Shown here: positions 45,221-56,224 of the stretch, piece after piece | Layout: the number at the start of each line of letters is the position of its first letter | Numbering within the stretch: the stretch's first letter is position 1 | NCBI GenBank assembly: GCA_002286715.1 | Contig: NSJX01000007.1 | Location: 942,569-1,006,568 of the forward strand | Origin: Dentipellis sp. KUC8613 | Taxonomy: Eukaryota > Basidiomycota > Agaricomycetes > Russulales > Hericiaceae | DNA length: 64,000 nt | Direction of reading: 5' to 3' | Program-made: the position numbers and the translations under genes | Notes under the pieces: model-generated | What the model saw: only the letters and a program-made list of their open reading frames with translations | What the model was told of the DNA's origin: nothing | The model's database searches: none

Positions 45221-45968
45221 TCAACGCCTTGACGAACGACCTCTCCTGCTGATGTCGGCCTCCCCAGCGGACGACACGCTGGACGTACGCCGGCGTCGGG
45301 GCACGCGACGCTTGCGGTCCCGTTCTTTAGAACGCGCGGAGTCCGACGAGCGCCCCGAGCTAGAGTCACTGTCAGACCCAGAACCTGAACTCGAGCCAGT
45401 GGAAGAATCGTCCGAGTTTGAGTCGGATGCAGAAGAATCGGGATCCGAGTCTGATGAGTCCGAGTCTGAGTGTGATGATCTAGGAGGAGGTGGAGCACAG
45501 TCAGTTGAAGAGTCGCTGCCAGCAGTATGAGGGAAGACGCGCCGCTTCGCCCGTTTTCTCGCGTGCCGGTCGTCGTCCTTGCGCTCCTTCTCTTTCGCCT
45601 CCAGAATCTTATTCGCGACTCCAGTCCTAAGCATCCAGTACCGGCGTTAATTGTCTAGAAAGGTGTACGAACAAAACACACGCACTTGTTCTTGAACTCC
45701 TCAGGCGTCTCGACCGAAGGCTTTCCCTCTGCCTTCAACTTCGCGAGAACCTTAGGGTTCTCCAGTTGTTGTGTACGTGAAGGCCTCGAGACATACGGGC
45801 GGGAAGACTTGCATTGGTAGGTGAAGTGACCTGTGGCGAGCATCAGCAAACAAGCGGTGGCTTAGAATTGAAGTTGCACTCACCTATACCGAGGCATTTC
45901 TGGCACACAGTCGACGAAGTCGCCGTCGGGTTGTTGCCGCCGCGTCTATGAGGCGCAAATTTTGACAT
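45221..45968 (-). CDS. CCHC zinc-knuckle protein, ZCCHC10-like
   Basis: Exons 45884-45968, 45686-45830, 45221-45626; 211 aa. One CCHC knuckle spans the first intron: VCQKCLGIGHFTYQC, followed by the family block SSRPYVSRPSRTQQLENPKV. The C-terminal half is a Lys/Arg segment (KEKERKDDDRHARKRAKRR) and a long Ser/Asp-rich tail ending in RRRRTSSVSSAGEAD. The architecture matches ZCCHC10, a small nuclear protein of unclear function thought to associate with splicing or transcription factors. The tail is encoded by repeated TCN/GAY codons. Convergent with VMA11. Confidence 0.85.
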
Positions 45969-46311
45969 GATGGCTGTTGTCCGTCGGGCGCGGGTGGAGG
46001 TTTGAGTGTGGATGCGCAACCCGACAAGCCGCCTTGAGTCTGAAATGCACCGTGGGCGGTGTTTCCTTTTTCGGTGTCACGCACATGTCGTGGGCGAAGC
46101 GCTCGGCTCAATATCTCATGTAAAGCTTTTGCCCCATCACATCCTACAGAATACTTCAGACATATACGTGACTAAGAATCCATCCCAATCTCGCGTCGCG
46201 AAATTGGGCGTTTCGTTGTAGTAGTCAATGGGGGCAGTGTGACCGGAGGTCATGAGCAGCATAACCATTATGAGGTAGACATGGTAGTATCCAGTATTAA
46301 GCACGAGTATA
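45969..46311. other. intergenic: ZCCHC10-like promoter, no gene seen
   Basis: Between two minus-strand genes; no coding exon supported. Confidence 0.35.
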
Positions 46312-47025
46312 TTACTTCTTCTTGACAGCCTTAATTCTGATAGTCTCGTTACCAACGAAGACACCCTATCACACCAACCGTGAGCGTCGGTCTGATATTA
46401 CAAAAAGCATAACACGCACCTTGCCCTTATACGGCTCTGGCGGTCTCCACTTCCGCACCTTCGCCGCGAACAGTCCCAGTAGATGCTTGTCATTACAGCT
46501 GAGCATAATCTTTGTCGGGTTGGGCACTTCAGCCTTGATGTGACTTGGCACTGGGACCAACACGGAGTGACTGAAACCCAGCTTCATGTTCAGCCGCAGA
46601 CCACTCCTTCCTTCCTCCTTCCCTCGCGGGTCTTCTTCCAATGCAGCACGATATCCGACACCGACAAGGTAGAGCGGCACAGTGAAGCCCTCTGTCATCC
46701 CAACAATCGCGTTGTTGATGAGTGTACGCGTTAGTCCCCACATCGAGCGCTGCTTCTTCTCCTCCGCGTTCTCCACGCTCAGCGCGAGGGCATCCGGAGA
46801 CGGGTTCGACAGCGTCATGTACGGCTCGAGCGGCACGGTCGTAGAACCCAGTGGACCTTTGACACCTAGCGAGGTGGGTGTAGGCGTAAGGGTGATGGTG
46901 GGCGGGACTTTGATGGGTGCTTTGCCGATATGCGACGTGTGCCCTCGCGCGACGGCGCTTGTGCTGAGCACGCGCGACGCGCTGGCCAGGCGCTGGAGTG
47001 GCCGCGAAAGCATGGTGAGGCGCAT
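46312..47025 (-). CDS. MRPL6: mitochondrial large ribosomal subunit protein uL6m (MRPL6)
   Basis: Exons 46420-47025 and 46312-46365, 219 aa (ATG at 47013 is an equally possible start). The N terminus MRLTMLSRPLQRLASASRVL followed by STSAVARG is a mitochondrial presequence. The uL6 domain pair follows: SHIGKAPIKVPPTITLTPT, GPLGSTTVPL, LTRTLINNAIVGMTEGFTVP, LYLVGVGYRAALEE and KWRPPEPYKGKGVFVGNETI. The typical uL6 C-terminal KGKG...VGNE-x-IRIK sequence is built only after splicing the 54-nt last exon. Component of the mitoribosome large subunit. Confidence 0.9.
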
Positions 47026-47354
47026 GTGAGGACAGGGACCGTGGCGAGCTGGAGACTGCCAGTGAGTCGCGGCAAAGCACGGCTCTGAGAATTGTGGCTG
47101 AGCTGAAAGGAAGCGCCCGTCCGGATTTGGTAGGTGTCTAAGTTGCCACCATGACACCGAGGCGATTGTAGGTGCTTTTGTCTTCCATGCCTCCCTTGCT
47201 TTGAACGAATTGTGGTGATGAGACATACTGGCAACGATGAGACCATAATCTTTGTGCTATTGTGTGCGGGGCTATATCATCCGTGCCGTTGTCTCACTGG
47301 AGACAAAGTCTCTTCCCGCTCCTCAATCGTATCAAGCCGACCGCCCATACGCAA
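47026..47354. promoter_or_regulatory. divergent intergenic region
   Basis: Between uL6m (minus) and the F-box/LRR-type gene (plus). In-frame extension of either gene into it lacks conserved features. Confidence 0.35.
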
Positions 47355-49142
47355 ATGCATCGCCTTTGGACAAATTATCCTGAGCTTGTCAGAAAGATAT
47401 TCGAAGACACAAGAACGGAAGGTCCATGCTTAGAGGACTTCATGGACGAGTCTGAGCTCTTCGGCTTGGATCGCGAAGATCGTCACCAGTGGGCCTTGTC
47501 TTTCAAGGTCAAGGGGCTAGGCAGCTTGACAAGGACAACCAGCGATATGTTGTTCCGACACACCATGTTTCAGTGCGCACTCGTGTGCAGACTGTTCTCT
47601 GACCATGCGCTGCTCTTTCTATGGGAGCGCGTCCCGTTATTCGACCCTCTCGTCCAGCTTTTTCCGGACGATCTGAAAGTGGAGCATTTTGGCCAACCTC
47701 TGCCCGTAAGTATCAACCCCCTAATAATCTCCGGCTGTCTGATTTATTTATAAGTAGATCATTCGCCAGAGTATAGGTGACAGCTCGCTATGGAAGAGCT
47801 TCTTCAAGTACAAGGGCTTGATCAAGGCTCTCGCACACGGTGAAGACGTCGGAAAGACAAAATCTTCGACCGTATCTCAGATTGTAACCAACTACCCATA
47901 CGGATCGCCTATATTCCCGCGCTTGCAACATTTAGCATGGGATGTAGCAAGTGCCGAAGACCTTCAAATGGCGGCGTCCCTGTTGTCGCACTCGCTTCGT
48001 TCCCTGGATATTCGGGGCCTGTGCAAATTTGACTTCACCAGCACTTCAGTCGCCTTGCTGCATGATATCGGCAACAAAGCGCCAAATTTATCACAGCTGT
48101 CCTTCACTGGATTTTTCGTCGTCGCGTCAGCTTTAGATGAGTATCGCCATCTAGGCATGCGTCTCAAGAGCCTGAAGGAGTTGAAGTTGATGCAGGATCC
48201 GGACTGGCATGCATTTCCCAGCTTGCTGGAGATCAGAGGGATGATGCCCATCCTCGACATCTCCCAGCCCATGTTCCTCACCCTCGAGTCCTTGACGTTG
48301 CACGGCGATCTTCAGTATATCCAGGAGGTCCTTTCCATCCTTCGCTGCCATCCACGGAAAGACCTGCATCTCCGCCTCTCCCAAGTCCCCAATGCCCTTC
48401 AACTAGCTTCCTTCATCCGGCGCTTCAGCGAAAGCGCCCCGCAGACGCTCCGGCACTTCGAAATATTGGTTGGAAACGACTTCGTCTTCCAAGAACAGGT
48501 TGGCGATCGTGTGCTGCGGGGTTCATCTCTTCGCCCTCTGTTCCGATTTTCGCAGCTCGAGCATCTCGAATTCCACCAGCTGGGGATCTCCATCGAGCTG
48601 TCGAACGAAGATATCATGGACATGAACACGGCGTTCCCCTGCCTGCGCTTTCTCGCCCTTCACTCGTATCCCAGCCACTTCCACTTCCCAGAATGGATGC
48701 CGACTCTCCGGCTGCAGTCGCTCGTGCTCTTCTCCACATTTCCGAGCCTGCAGGTACTGAAGACGCCAATCTTGGCACCGAATGCTATCGACATCCGCGA
48801 GCTGATTGATGCGGTGCCATTTTGCCACAAGTCGCCATTGTGGGGCCTGAACTGGGGCATCTCGAACATCGACGAGGAGCTCCAGCTTTACGTCGTGAGG
48901 TTCCTGTTCAAGCTGTTTCCGGATCTACGCCTGGTGAAGCGGTGCAAGAGCGAGAAGCTGGTGGCGAAGAAGCTGGTTAGCAAGAGGGGGCAGAAAGTGG
49001 TGAGTCTAATTGCTATGCCGTGATGTGTATCGGCACTGATTGTCAGTAGTATCCGGCGGTAGTAGAAAGGGAATGGGAGTTCCTGCCGGTTCACACGTCT
49101 CCGCTCCCAGAGAAGTGGATCTACCGCGCATGGTGTTTATGA
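47355..49142 (+). CDS. F-box/leucine-rich-repeat-type protein, unassigned
   Basis: Exons 47355-47705, 47758-48999, 49050-49142; 561 aa. N-terminal part MFQCALVCRLFSDHALLFLW resembles an F-box helix (LxxCxLVCRxF), followed by a series of irregular leucine-rich segments, for example SHSLRSLDIRGLCKF, LTLESLTLHGDLQYI, FSQLEHLEFHQLGISIEL and CLRFLALHSYPSHFHFPEWM. Agaricomycetes carry hundreds of such genes; presumed substrate receptors of SCF ubiquitin ligases, but here neither Skp1 binding nor a substrate can be shown. Start chosen at the first ATG (47355) after which the sequence is conserved-looking; the frame stays open 31 codons upstream. Confidence 0.65.
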
Positions 49143-49318
49143 GGTATGCGGTCGCATGCGGGCGCTTGCCTTGCATGTCGCTGGATCGGAAATATTGCTG
49201 TGGGCGCAGATAGAGTCTCAGAGACCAACGATTTTATACACGTTATATCGCCTTCTGATTGTCAGTATCAGCACTGTATCATTCTTTATCGTATGCACTA
49301 CACCGATCCAAGCAGCCT

Positions 49319-50966
49319 CTATGACAGCGACGCGCCGACGAGCGAGGGCGCCAAGCAATAGCCATCCTTGGTTCGTATCCGGTGGACACTCTTGGTCGCC
49401 GGGTTGATCCAAGCCGCTTCCCTCGACTCCAGTGTTGTGAACCCTGAAGAAAACATCAGGAACTGCTTGTGAGGCGCCACAACTTGAAGGCAATTTACCT
49501 GGCTGGATGGTCTCGAAGATCTTCTTTTTCGGGTTGAGCTGCGACAGGGGGGTTTTATCTGTAGAACCAGCATTGGCTCAGGCATATGGAGAACGGACCA
49601 CCGTTGCATACCTGCGAACTCTTCGAAGTAGACCCGCTCTCCGGGGTTCGAATTTGCAGGTGGCTGAACGAGTTCGATTCCGGCCTCCTTGCCATCTTTC
49701 GATGTCGCCTAAAGAAAGCGCGTCGGATGACGGGCTGTTTTGCGAGTCCAGGCGGACTTACCGCTAGAACCATAGCAAAACTCTTAATCCCTCGCATGTT
49801 CGCCGGCTTCAGATTGCACTGCAACAAGGAGCAATTTGAGAATGAAGATGAAGGGATGAAAACAAAGGGTTACTTACGACGCCCACAAGCCACTTATCCT
49901 GCATCTGCTCGATTGGGATGTAGTGCACAAGACCAGAGACAACAGTTCGAGGACCGGTCTCTTCTCCAAAGTCGATTTGCTAGATACAGATGATGCGGTG
50001 TTAGTGCGCCATTCGAGATGTCATTCATGGGAAATTGAGACCTACCTCGACGTATAATCCATCGGCATCAGGGTGCTTCTCGACTATATGTCATGCGTGA
50101 GCGGGACCCCGTTGGTAGAAGTGGAGTGCATACCATCTATGATGTGTCCTACACGGAGATCAATCATGGAGGGAATAGGCTCGCCGGCATCCTCAGCAGG
50201 AGCGGCCGCCTTTCCGCCAGCATCCTTCTTTTTGCCTTCCAGGCCTTCCGCACCCTCCTTTTTCTTTTCCTTCCGTTCCTTCTTTTGGGCCTTGCCCTCC
50301 GCCGCATCCTTCGCCTCTGTCTTGGACTTCCTCACATCGCTTGAAGATGCCCGTGTCTCTTTCGCCGGCTTAGCTGGCGCCTGCTCGGCCTGAGTGGGCT
50401 TGGCTGCCTTCTTTTTGGGTTCGGGTGCTTTCCGTTCAATGGCGGGGGAGTTCGTGAAGTCGAAAGAAATATGAGAGAACGCCGGGCTGAGAGCATCCGC
50501 GGACTTGCGCACAGGGGGAATAGATTGGACATGGTCGAAGTAGCGCATAAGAGCAGGGTGGGCGTAGTATTGTGTCGGCTGCAGCTGGGACTGATCCCAT
50601 AGCTCGCGTTATTACGCGTGCGATTTTCCCATAGTATATGCACTTACGAGAGTTGGATGCAGCGCACCATACAATGCGACGTCTGCAACCGTCGGATAAT
50701 TGCTCACAATGTACGTCCGGGGCACGAGCTTAGCATCTAAGTCCTGTCCCATGGATGAATTGCGATTGCGATCCACAAGTACTCTAACACACCTTCAGGC
50801 TCTCTGCCTTGGCCACACTTCCCTGTGCAACATTTTCGACCCATTCCACAACCTCCGCCTTGTCCTTCTCGGATTTGCCGAAGTCTACACCGCCCTCCTT
50901 CGCTGCGCCGAGCACGAGCTGGCGGACGTCGGGCTGTAGTTTTGAAATAGCGGCCTGTGCAGACAT
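49319..50966 (-). CDS. ARC1: tRNA-aminoacylation cofactor Arc1 (tRNA-binding, EMAPII-like)
   Basis: Nine exons: 50793-50966, 50648-50743, 50134-50590, 50046-50083, 49878-49979, 49762-49818, 49612-49708, 49499-49558, 49319-49443; 401 aa. N-terminal GST-like domain (SNYPTVADVALYGALHPTL), a Lys/Ala-rich linker (KKERKEKKKEGAEG), then an OB-fold tRNA-binding domain: SMIDLRVGHIID, VEKHPDADGLYVEQIDFGEE, RTVVSGLVHYIP, CNLKPANMRGIKSFAMVLA. This is the Arc1/AIMP1 layout. Arc1 holds methionyl- and glutamyl-tRNA synthetases in the cytosol and delivers tRNA. The OB-fold is split over six small exons. Divergent from the 2OG oxygenase, 239 bp between starts. Confidence 0.92.
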
Positions 50967-51205
50967 TGGTCGAGCGTAGAGACGGTAGAGGGATCGATAC
51001 GGGGTCGGGCGAGCCCTTTGAATGACTCGAGCGAAGAATCGGAAGATGGGCATGAAGATACGGGCGTGCGAAAGCCCACGTGCCGAGGTGAATGGAACCG
51101 AGGCCACCGTGACCCTATCGGCCGAGCCTGATGCTCCCGCCGTAGTAATTACCACCGTGACACCATGCGTCCCTGCTGCTCATTCTCCCGCTCGCTCCCA
51201 CCGCC

Positions 51206-52803
51206 ATGTCCTCCGCAGCCAACGACGTCTCCTCTGCAGTGAATGCTGCCCCCGTCAAAGCCGCCACCCTCCCCGTCATCAGCATCGAGCCCTGGATCAA
51301 CTCGCACGAGAAGAAGGGCCGGTTGTCCACCGCCGCAGCCATCCATGCAGCCTGCCTCGACTTCGGCTTCTTCTACCTCGACATCTCGTCGTACATAGAT
51401 CCCTCAGAGCCGGAGGATCTCTCTCAGCTTGCGCGTGAGTTTTTCGCCTTGCCGCAGGAGGAAAAGGACAAGCTCTCGCTGGGCAACCAAGACCATGCAA
51501 GAGGTGCGTGCGGAAGTGTTGAGGTCCACCCGTTTTCATAGCCCACGCCTGTCCGCATGACATCTCTGTCAGGGTACCAAAGATTGAGAGAGAACGTCAC
51601 ACAAGGCAAGGCAGATAACCATGAAGCCCTTGATTTCTACCGCCCGGTCGAAGTCCCGGACAGAACCAAGCCGCTGTGGGGCGAGAACCAGTGGCCCACG
51701 ATCCCCACCTTCAAGGAAAAATATGAGGCCTGGACGGAGAAGATGAAGCATCTTGGCCTCATCGTGATGGAAGCGTGTGTTCCCTGCTGCCTATCGCCGA
51801 GGTGCCTGGTATTTACTGGCCATGTCTGGCTTGCAGCATGTCCGTCGGCCTTGGTATGAGCCCGGAAGAGTGGAAGGAGCTGCGCGCGCAGGTGGGCGAT
51901 AGCTTCTGGGTAATGCGCATCATAGGTGGGTCGCTATCGCGCACGTTCGTTCTGCATATCAATACCGGAACCGTTTGCCAGGATACCCTCCCCTTCCAGA
52001 CGACGATACTGGATATTCATGCGGAGCTCATAGGTATGTATATCCTCTTGCACTCAGAGTGCCAGAGTAGTCTCACCCATCCTGATGCAGAGACTACGGC
52101 TGCCTCACGTAAGTTCCAAGTTTCTACCTCGTTGTAAGCTATATTGAGCGCGACTGATAGTTTCCTGTGGGCCGACCCTACCAAAGACGCTCTGCAAGTG
52201 TTCTTGCCTCAACCATTCGTAGCCCTCGAAGCAGAAGACGACCCAACTCGTGAAGGCCTAGAGCAGGGTATCTGGATTACCGCTGATCCCATACGAGGAT
52301 GTGTCGTGTGCAACATCGGAGAAAGTAGGCGCTCTTCCTTTCTGACCGGACGCTGGCCTTTTCTAGGGGACCTTCCGTTAACCCTTTTGTTATCGATGAC
52401 AGTGTGGGAGATATGGACCAATGGACTCTATAGGAGCACATTGCACCGTGTCATTCACAGAGGGTCAAATTATCGGTAAGATTGAATTCCTCGCCGAGTA
52501 TCCCTCTCTGCTCATTTGGCATGCATGCTATACAGGGTGTCGTAAGTCTGTGAAACCTTACCCCCTTGTATGAAGCTGACTTCTCCCAGCATCCCATTCT
52601 TCTTTGAACCTAACTTCACTGCGAATATCGCACCCCTGCCCGCCGCCCTTCGTATCCAAGATGGTCTCACTGCGACCGCAGCTGATGTGCGTCGCAGAGC
52701 GGAGGGGAAGCCAAAGAAGGTCTACAAGCCGACCGTCTACGGCGATTTCCTCAAGCACAAAGTGGGGAGTAATTTTGCGACAAGGAAGGGGAAATACGAC
52801 TGA
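51206..52803 (+). CDS. 2-oxoglutarate/Fe(II)-dependent dioxygenase, isopenicillin-N-synthase-like fold
   Basis: Nine exons: 51206-51503, 51573-51774, 51837-51925, 51982-52033, 52091-52108, 52161-52324, 52403-52475, 52536-52541 (6 nt), 52590-52803; 371 aa. DIOX_N part: LPVISIEPWI, ACLDFGFFYLDI, LAREFFALPQEEKDKL. Catalytic part: GAHRDYGCLT (HxD of the iron triad), LHRVIHRG (distal His) and RVSIPFFFEPN (Arg-x-Ser that binds 2-oxoglutarate, formed across the 6-nt exon). NIGEMWEIWTNGLYRSTLHR is the typical family block. Substrate unknown; relatives act in secondary metabolism, gibberellin and flavonoid pathways. All phases agree. Confidence 0.88.
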
Positions 52804-53063
52804 AGAAGAAAATTGAGTCTCGGTTCACTGCGTCTGCTGTGCTTGTATCTTGAAAGGGGAGGGGGATCTAGGTGTGCCGATGCCTCCACGTCTATTTATG
52901 TTCTGCCGTCCCTAAATACGACGAAGGTTCCTGTAGAATACATTTTCGCAGATGTCTGCGGCAAGACTGTCCTGTACACTGTCCAGACGATAGCAGACGA
53001 TGCAATTAATATGTACAGAAGAACCGTAAACGGGGGCGTGATGTGTATGTACCTCATAGCTTT

Positions 53064-54607
53064 CTACTGCGCGGAGTATATTGTCCTCCCCACCGCTCCA
53101 AATACATCCTCTCCACTCATCCCCGGTGTCGAATAGCCCTCCGCTTCTCTATCCCCAGGCAGCCCCCGTATCGCCTGCACCTCGCCCATATACCCACTCG
53201 CAGGCCCCGCAAGCGGCATAGGCTCGCCAGACTCGCCAAGCCCATTCAGCGCATTCGCACTCGCGGTCCACGCAGCCGACTCCGCGTCCGTCGCAGGCGT
53301 AGCACCAAGCGATGACGGCACCGGCTCAGAGCGCCGCGAGTTCCGCCGGGAGCTGCTCCCGCTGCTGCCCCCCGTGCTGTACCGCCCGCGGCTATCGCGC
53401 ACGCGTGGGACGCGGGGCCGCTCAGGAGGAGGCGCCACGGGCGCGGGGGCAGCCGCTGCCTCGCCCTGGCCCGCGTCGCTGGGCTCGCCTTCGCCCGCGA
53501 CGCCCGCGCCTGCGGTTTCGGCGGCGCGCTCGCGTTGGCGCTGCTGGGCGCGTGCGCGACGGTTCGCGGCGCGCCGCTCTTTCTCCTTCTCGGGGTCCAC
53601 CTCGGCTTTGGCCTTGCCCTTGCCGTTTGCGCGTGCGCGTTTGGAGGGCTGTGGCTGGACGGAGGGCGAGCCGGGGTTGGGCGGGGGGAGCGGTGATGGG
53701 TGCGGGATGACGGGCGCTATTGAGGGTGGGGGGAGAGGTGAGAGTGGTGCGGCTGCGGTGAGTGCGGGGTCTTCTTCGAGGAGCTCCTTTTCTTTCAGGG
53801 CGCGCCGGGAGAGCGCGACATTGAGAGGGAGGGGTGCGGGGACGACGTCTGTTGGTGGTGAGTGAGGCTGGGTGAGGGGTACGTTGAAAGAGCTGGGCCA
53901 CGAAAGTACGTACCTTGAAGGTAGGAGAACTCTGGTCGAAGAGTTGCTGCGGCTACATGGAGCCTGCATTTAGCGAATTATGGCGTGGTGTGAAATTCGC
54001 GATACGTACCCATGTCTTGGTAGCTGATGACATTACGATTCGCTATGCTGGCGTGTTGACAACCGGTTTGAATGAACCGTTTTATGAATTCCTCCTGTGC
54101 AACGCCGTGGTGCTATTTAACACCGGATTATGTGCTGCAATAAGCAACCTACCGTGGCTATTGAGAGCATGAACATGGCCTCTTTCGACATTGGCCCGCT
54201 CTCGCCTGTTCCAGAGAAGTTGAATTGAATCATGATCTGCACACACCGGAACAGGACTTACCGTCCGCCCTCAATATGTTTTCGACTCTCACCTGTGGCA
54301 GAAGCGTCTCCCCGGGTATTCGCACACCACTTGGCCGCTGTCTTTGGACGCTCGCGCTCCCGTTCGCAGCGTATGCCACGGGGGCGACTTCTTCCTCCGA
54401 CTCGGGCTCCAGCTGCTCACCGTCCCGTTCTTTTGGGAGTGCGTCCTTGCTATCACCGTTCGTGCTCGGCTGGGCCGTGTTTGCGCCCGGACCGTCGTCT
54501 TCGAGGTCAGAGTCAAGCTGGTCTTCCTCATCCTCCTCGTCATCGATTTCCGTTTGGTCGAACGGCTGTACGGACGCAGAAGGGCTATCGAGGTAAACGG
54601 GGTCCAT
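53064..54607 (-). CDS. histone-fold (CBF/NF-Y-type) protein, Dpb3/CHRAC-like candidate
   Basis: Exons 54262-54607, 54153-54205, 54010-54094, 53914-53952, 53064-53848; 435 aa. The acidic N terminus leads to the histone fold: GETLLPQVRVENILRADG, MSKEAMFMLSIATEEFIKRF, IQTGCQHASIANRNVISYQD, LRPEFSYLQDVVP. The remaining ~250 residues are Pro/Ala/Arg-rich with a basic segment (EKERRAANRRARAQQRQRER). Histone-fold proteins of this class pair with an NF-YB-like partner in DNA polymerase epsilon, chromatin-accessibility complexes or the NF-Y complex; the sequence alone does not decide. Acceptor of intron 3 has a second option 6 nt further in, both in frame. Confidence 0.72.
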
Positions 54608-54987
54608 GCGTGGAGTGCGGGGGACGCTTGTCTGTAGTGTATGGGCGGACGGTGAGCGGGGCGCGAATGAGAGGGACAGGGGAAGGGGGCAGGGGGAAGC
54701 GGTGCCGGGGAGCGGTTGATGGCAGGTGGCTGAGGAAAAAGAAACGGGAGGATGTCGGCCTCCGACCTCGGTCGACACGCGCGTGCGAGCCCCCACAGAC
54801 GCGTCCCTGTCGCGTCTTCCCTTCACGGACACGAAATTCAAAAAAAAAAAAAAAGAACACTCTCGAATACAAGCAAATGTGTGGTGTAGAATGAAGACAT
54901 GGTTAGTGTACAGTGTGATACAGCGTCCTTCTCCCCATGCGCCCCAATCCGAAACTATTCCATACAGTCCTTCTTGTAAGGTTGTGT
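54608..54987. other. intergenic: promoter of the histone-fold gene
   Basis: Between the minus-strand Hsp20 stop and the histone-fold start. Contains a run of 14 A at 54841-54854 (poly-T on the coding strand), a nucleosome-excluding type of tract. Confidence 0.4.
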
Positions 54988-55623
54988 TTACTCTACATCG
55001 ATCTTCGCAGAGCCCGGCTCCTCAGCCCTGGGAATCTTCAAGGTCAGGACACCGTCAGATAGTTTGGCCGAGACTTTGCTCGCGTCGACTGGGCGTGAAA
55101 GCCAAACTGTGCGCGTAAATGTAGTACTATCTGTAAAGGCGCGCTCGACCGATATCTGGTTGGGCATTTGGTCTTTCTGCGCAACGGTGGTCGAGTCTGA
55201 TGAAGCTAAAGGTATTGAAGGCGTGAGTTTTCGAATTCCTACGGGACTATCTGACATGAACTCACGTTCTGCTGCAGCTGAGGCGTCCGTCGCGGACTCG
55301 CTACTGGTGGCCGAGGGCTTCTCTACCCGGTTCTGCACAATCCTGCCCTCGATGGTGACGCTCCTACCTCCATCTCCGATACGGACATCTACGTCTTCCT
55401 TCTTTACCCCTGGAAGCTCGGCTTCGACAAGGTAAATTCCGTTCTGCTCGGAGACATCGACCGCAGGGCGTGCTTGCAGGGCCTGCAAGGGGCCGCCGGG
55501 GAAGAGGTCGTCAAAGCCATTGCGTGCGACTATGCCTGGGAACCCCGGTTGTCTCCCCAAGGGCTCCTCGAGCAGGCGGAAGAGAGGGCGGAACTCGCGG
55601 AAGAATTGACGGGCAATCGACAT
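54988..55623 (-). CDS. small heat-shock protein, Hsp20 family
   Basis: The frame is open for 211 aa. N-terminal MSIARQFFREFRPLFRLLEE, then the alpha-crystallin domain: ARPAVDVSEQNGIYLVEAEL, PGVKKEDVDVRIGDGGRSVT, SVERAFTDSTTFTRTVWLSR and the closing AKLSDGVLTLKIPRAEE with the IPR/IxI-like tail. ATP-independent holdase of stressed proteins, cytosolic. A GTGAGT...TTTAG intron of exactly 60 nt (55206-55265) could be removed in phase; without it the protein has a 20-residue insert in the mid-domain loop, so the mature protein may be 191 aa. A perfect heat-shock element and a TATA stretch lie upstream. Confidence 0.88.
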   Translation of the reverse strand: MSIARQFFREFRPLFRLLEEPLGRQPGFPGIVARNGFDDLFPGGPLQALQARPAVDVSEQNGIYLVEAELPGVKKEDVDVRIGDGGRSVTIEGRIVQNRVEKPSATSSESATDASAAAEREFMSDSPVGIRKLTPSIPLASSDSTTVAQKDQMPNQISVERAFTDSTTFTRTVWLSRPVDASKVSAKLSDGVLTLKIPRAEEPGSAKIDVE

Positions 55624-55722
55624 GATGAAAGTGCGAGAGTAGTGGATGAAAAGTGAGCGAGAAGATGTTTGACGATGAGCCTTTGGCTCGAGACGATGGC
55701 AGTTAAGCCGTGAATAGGGCCT

Positions 55723-55734
55723 TATATATATATA
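55723..55734 (-). promoter_or_regulatory. TATA-like tract upstream of Hsp20
   Basis: TATATATATATA about 100 bp before the Hsp20 start codon on the minus strand. Confidence 0.5.
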
Positions 55735-55867
55735 CGGTCGCGGGCATGGTGGGCTCGAAGGCTCGAGAACAGACTCGGAGAGGTGAGGCCAGAATAGGAG
55801 CCTATTACGACTCCTAATAGGTACAGTAGGAGGGTATGATTCGACGTCACTCTACACGACCGGCATC

Positions 55868-55880
55868 TTCCGGAACATTC
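55868..55880 (-). promoter_or_regulatory. heat-shock element (HSE) upstream of Hsp20
   Basis: TTCCGGAACATTC is three perfect, alternately oriented nGAAn units (TTCnnGAAnnTTC), the Hsf1 trimer site, about 245 bp upstream of the Hsp20 ATG. Confidence 0.6.
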
Positions 55881-56224
55881 CTGCATCTCGCAATATCTAT
55901 ATTCCTTGCCCACTGCTCAAGCTCTCTGAGTCCCTTCAGACCCTTGACATGCACAACCAGTATTTGCATCTCACTCAGCCCAGTGTTGCAGCCAGATTGG
56001 TGTGCTCGGGACAGCATGCTGCGCAGCGAGATATTGGGATGCGGATCGATGAGCAACAGATATACATATGTAAGCATGAGTGTGGCATCTGGACGCAGCA
56101 GAACTCTCGCTCTAGATCTTCAGACGATTCGGCGCTGGAAGACATCCCCGTAAGTGTTCTTGCCGCCGTCTTCTCGTGGATGCTCAAGCCTCAAGAGCGT
56201 CGTGTCAGTAGTTCTGGCCCAATC

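Noticed and set aside
53312..53865. Plus-strand frames of 130-160 codons opposite the histone-fold gene
   Set aside because: Complement of its Pro/Ala/Arg-rich tail, with no independent support.
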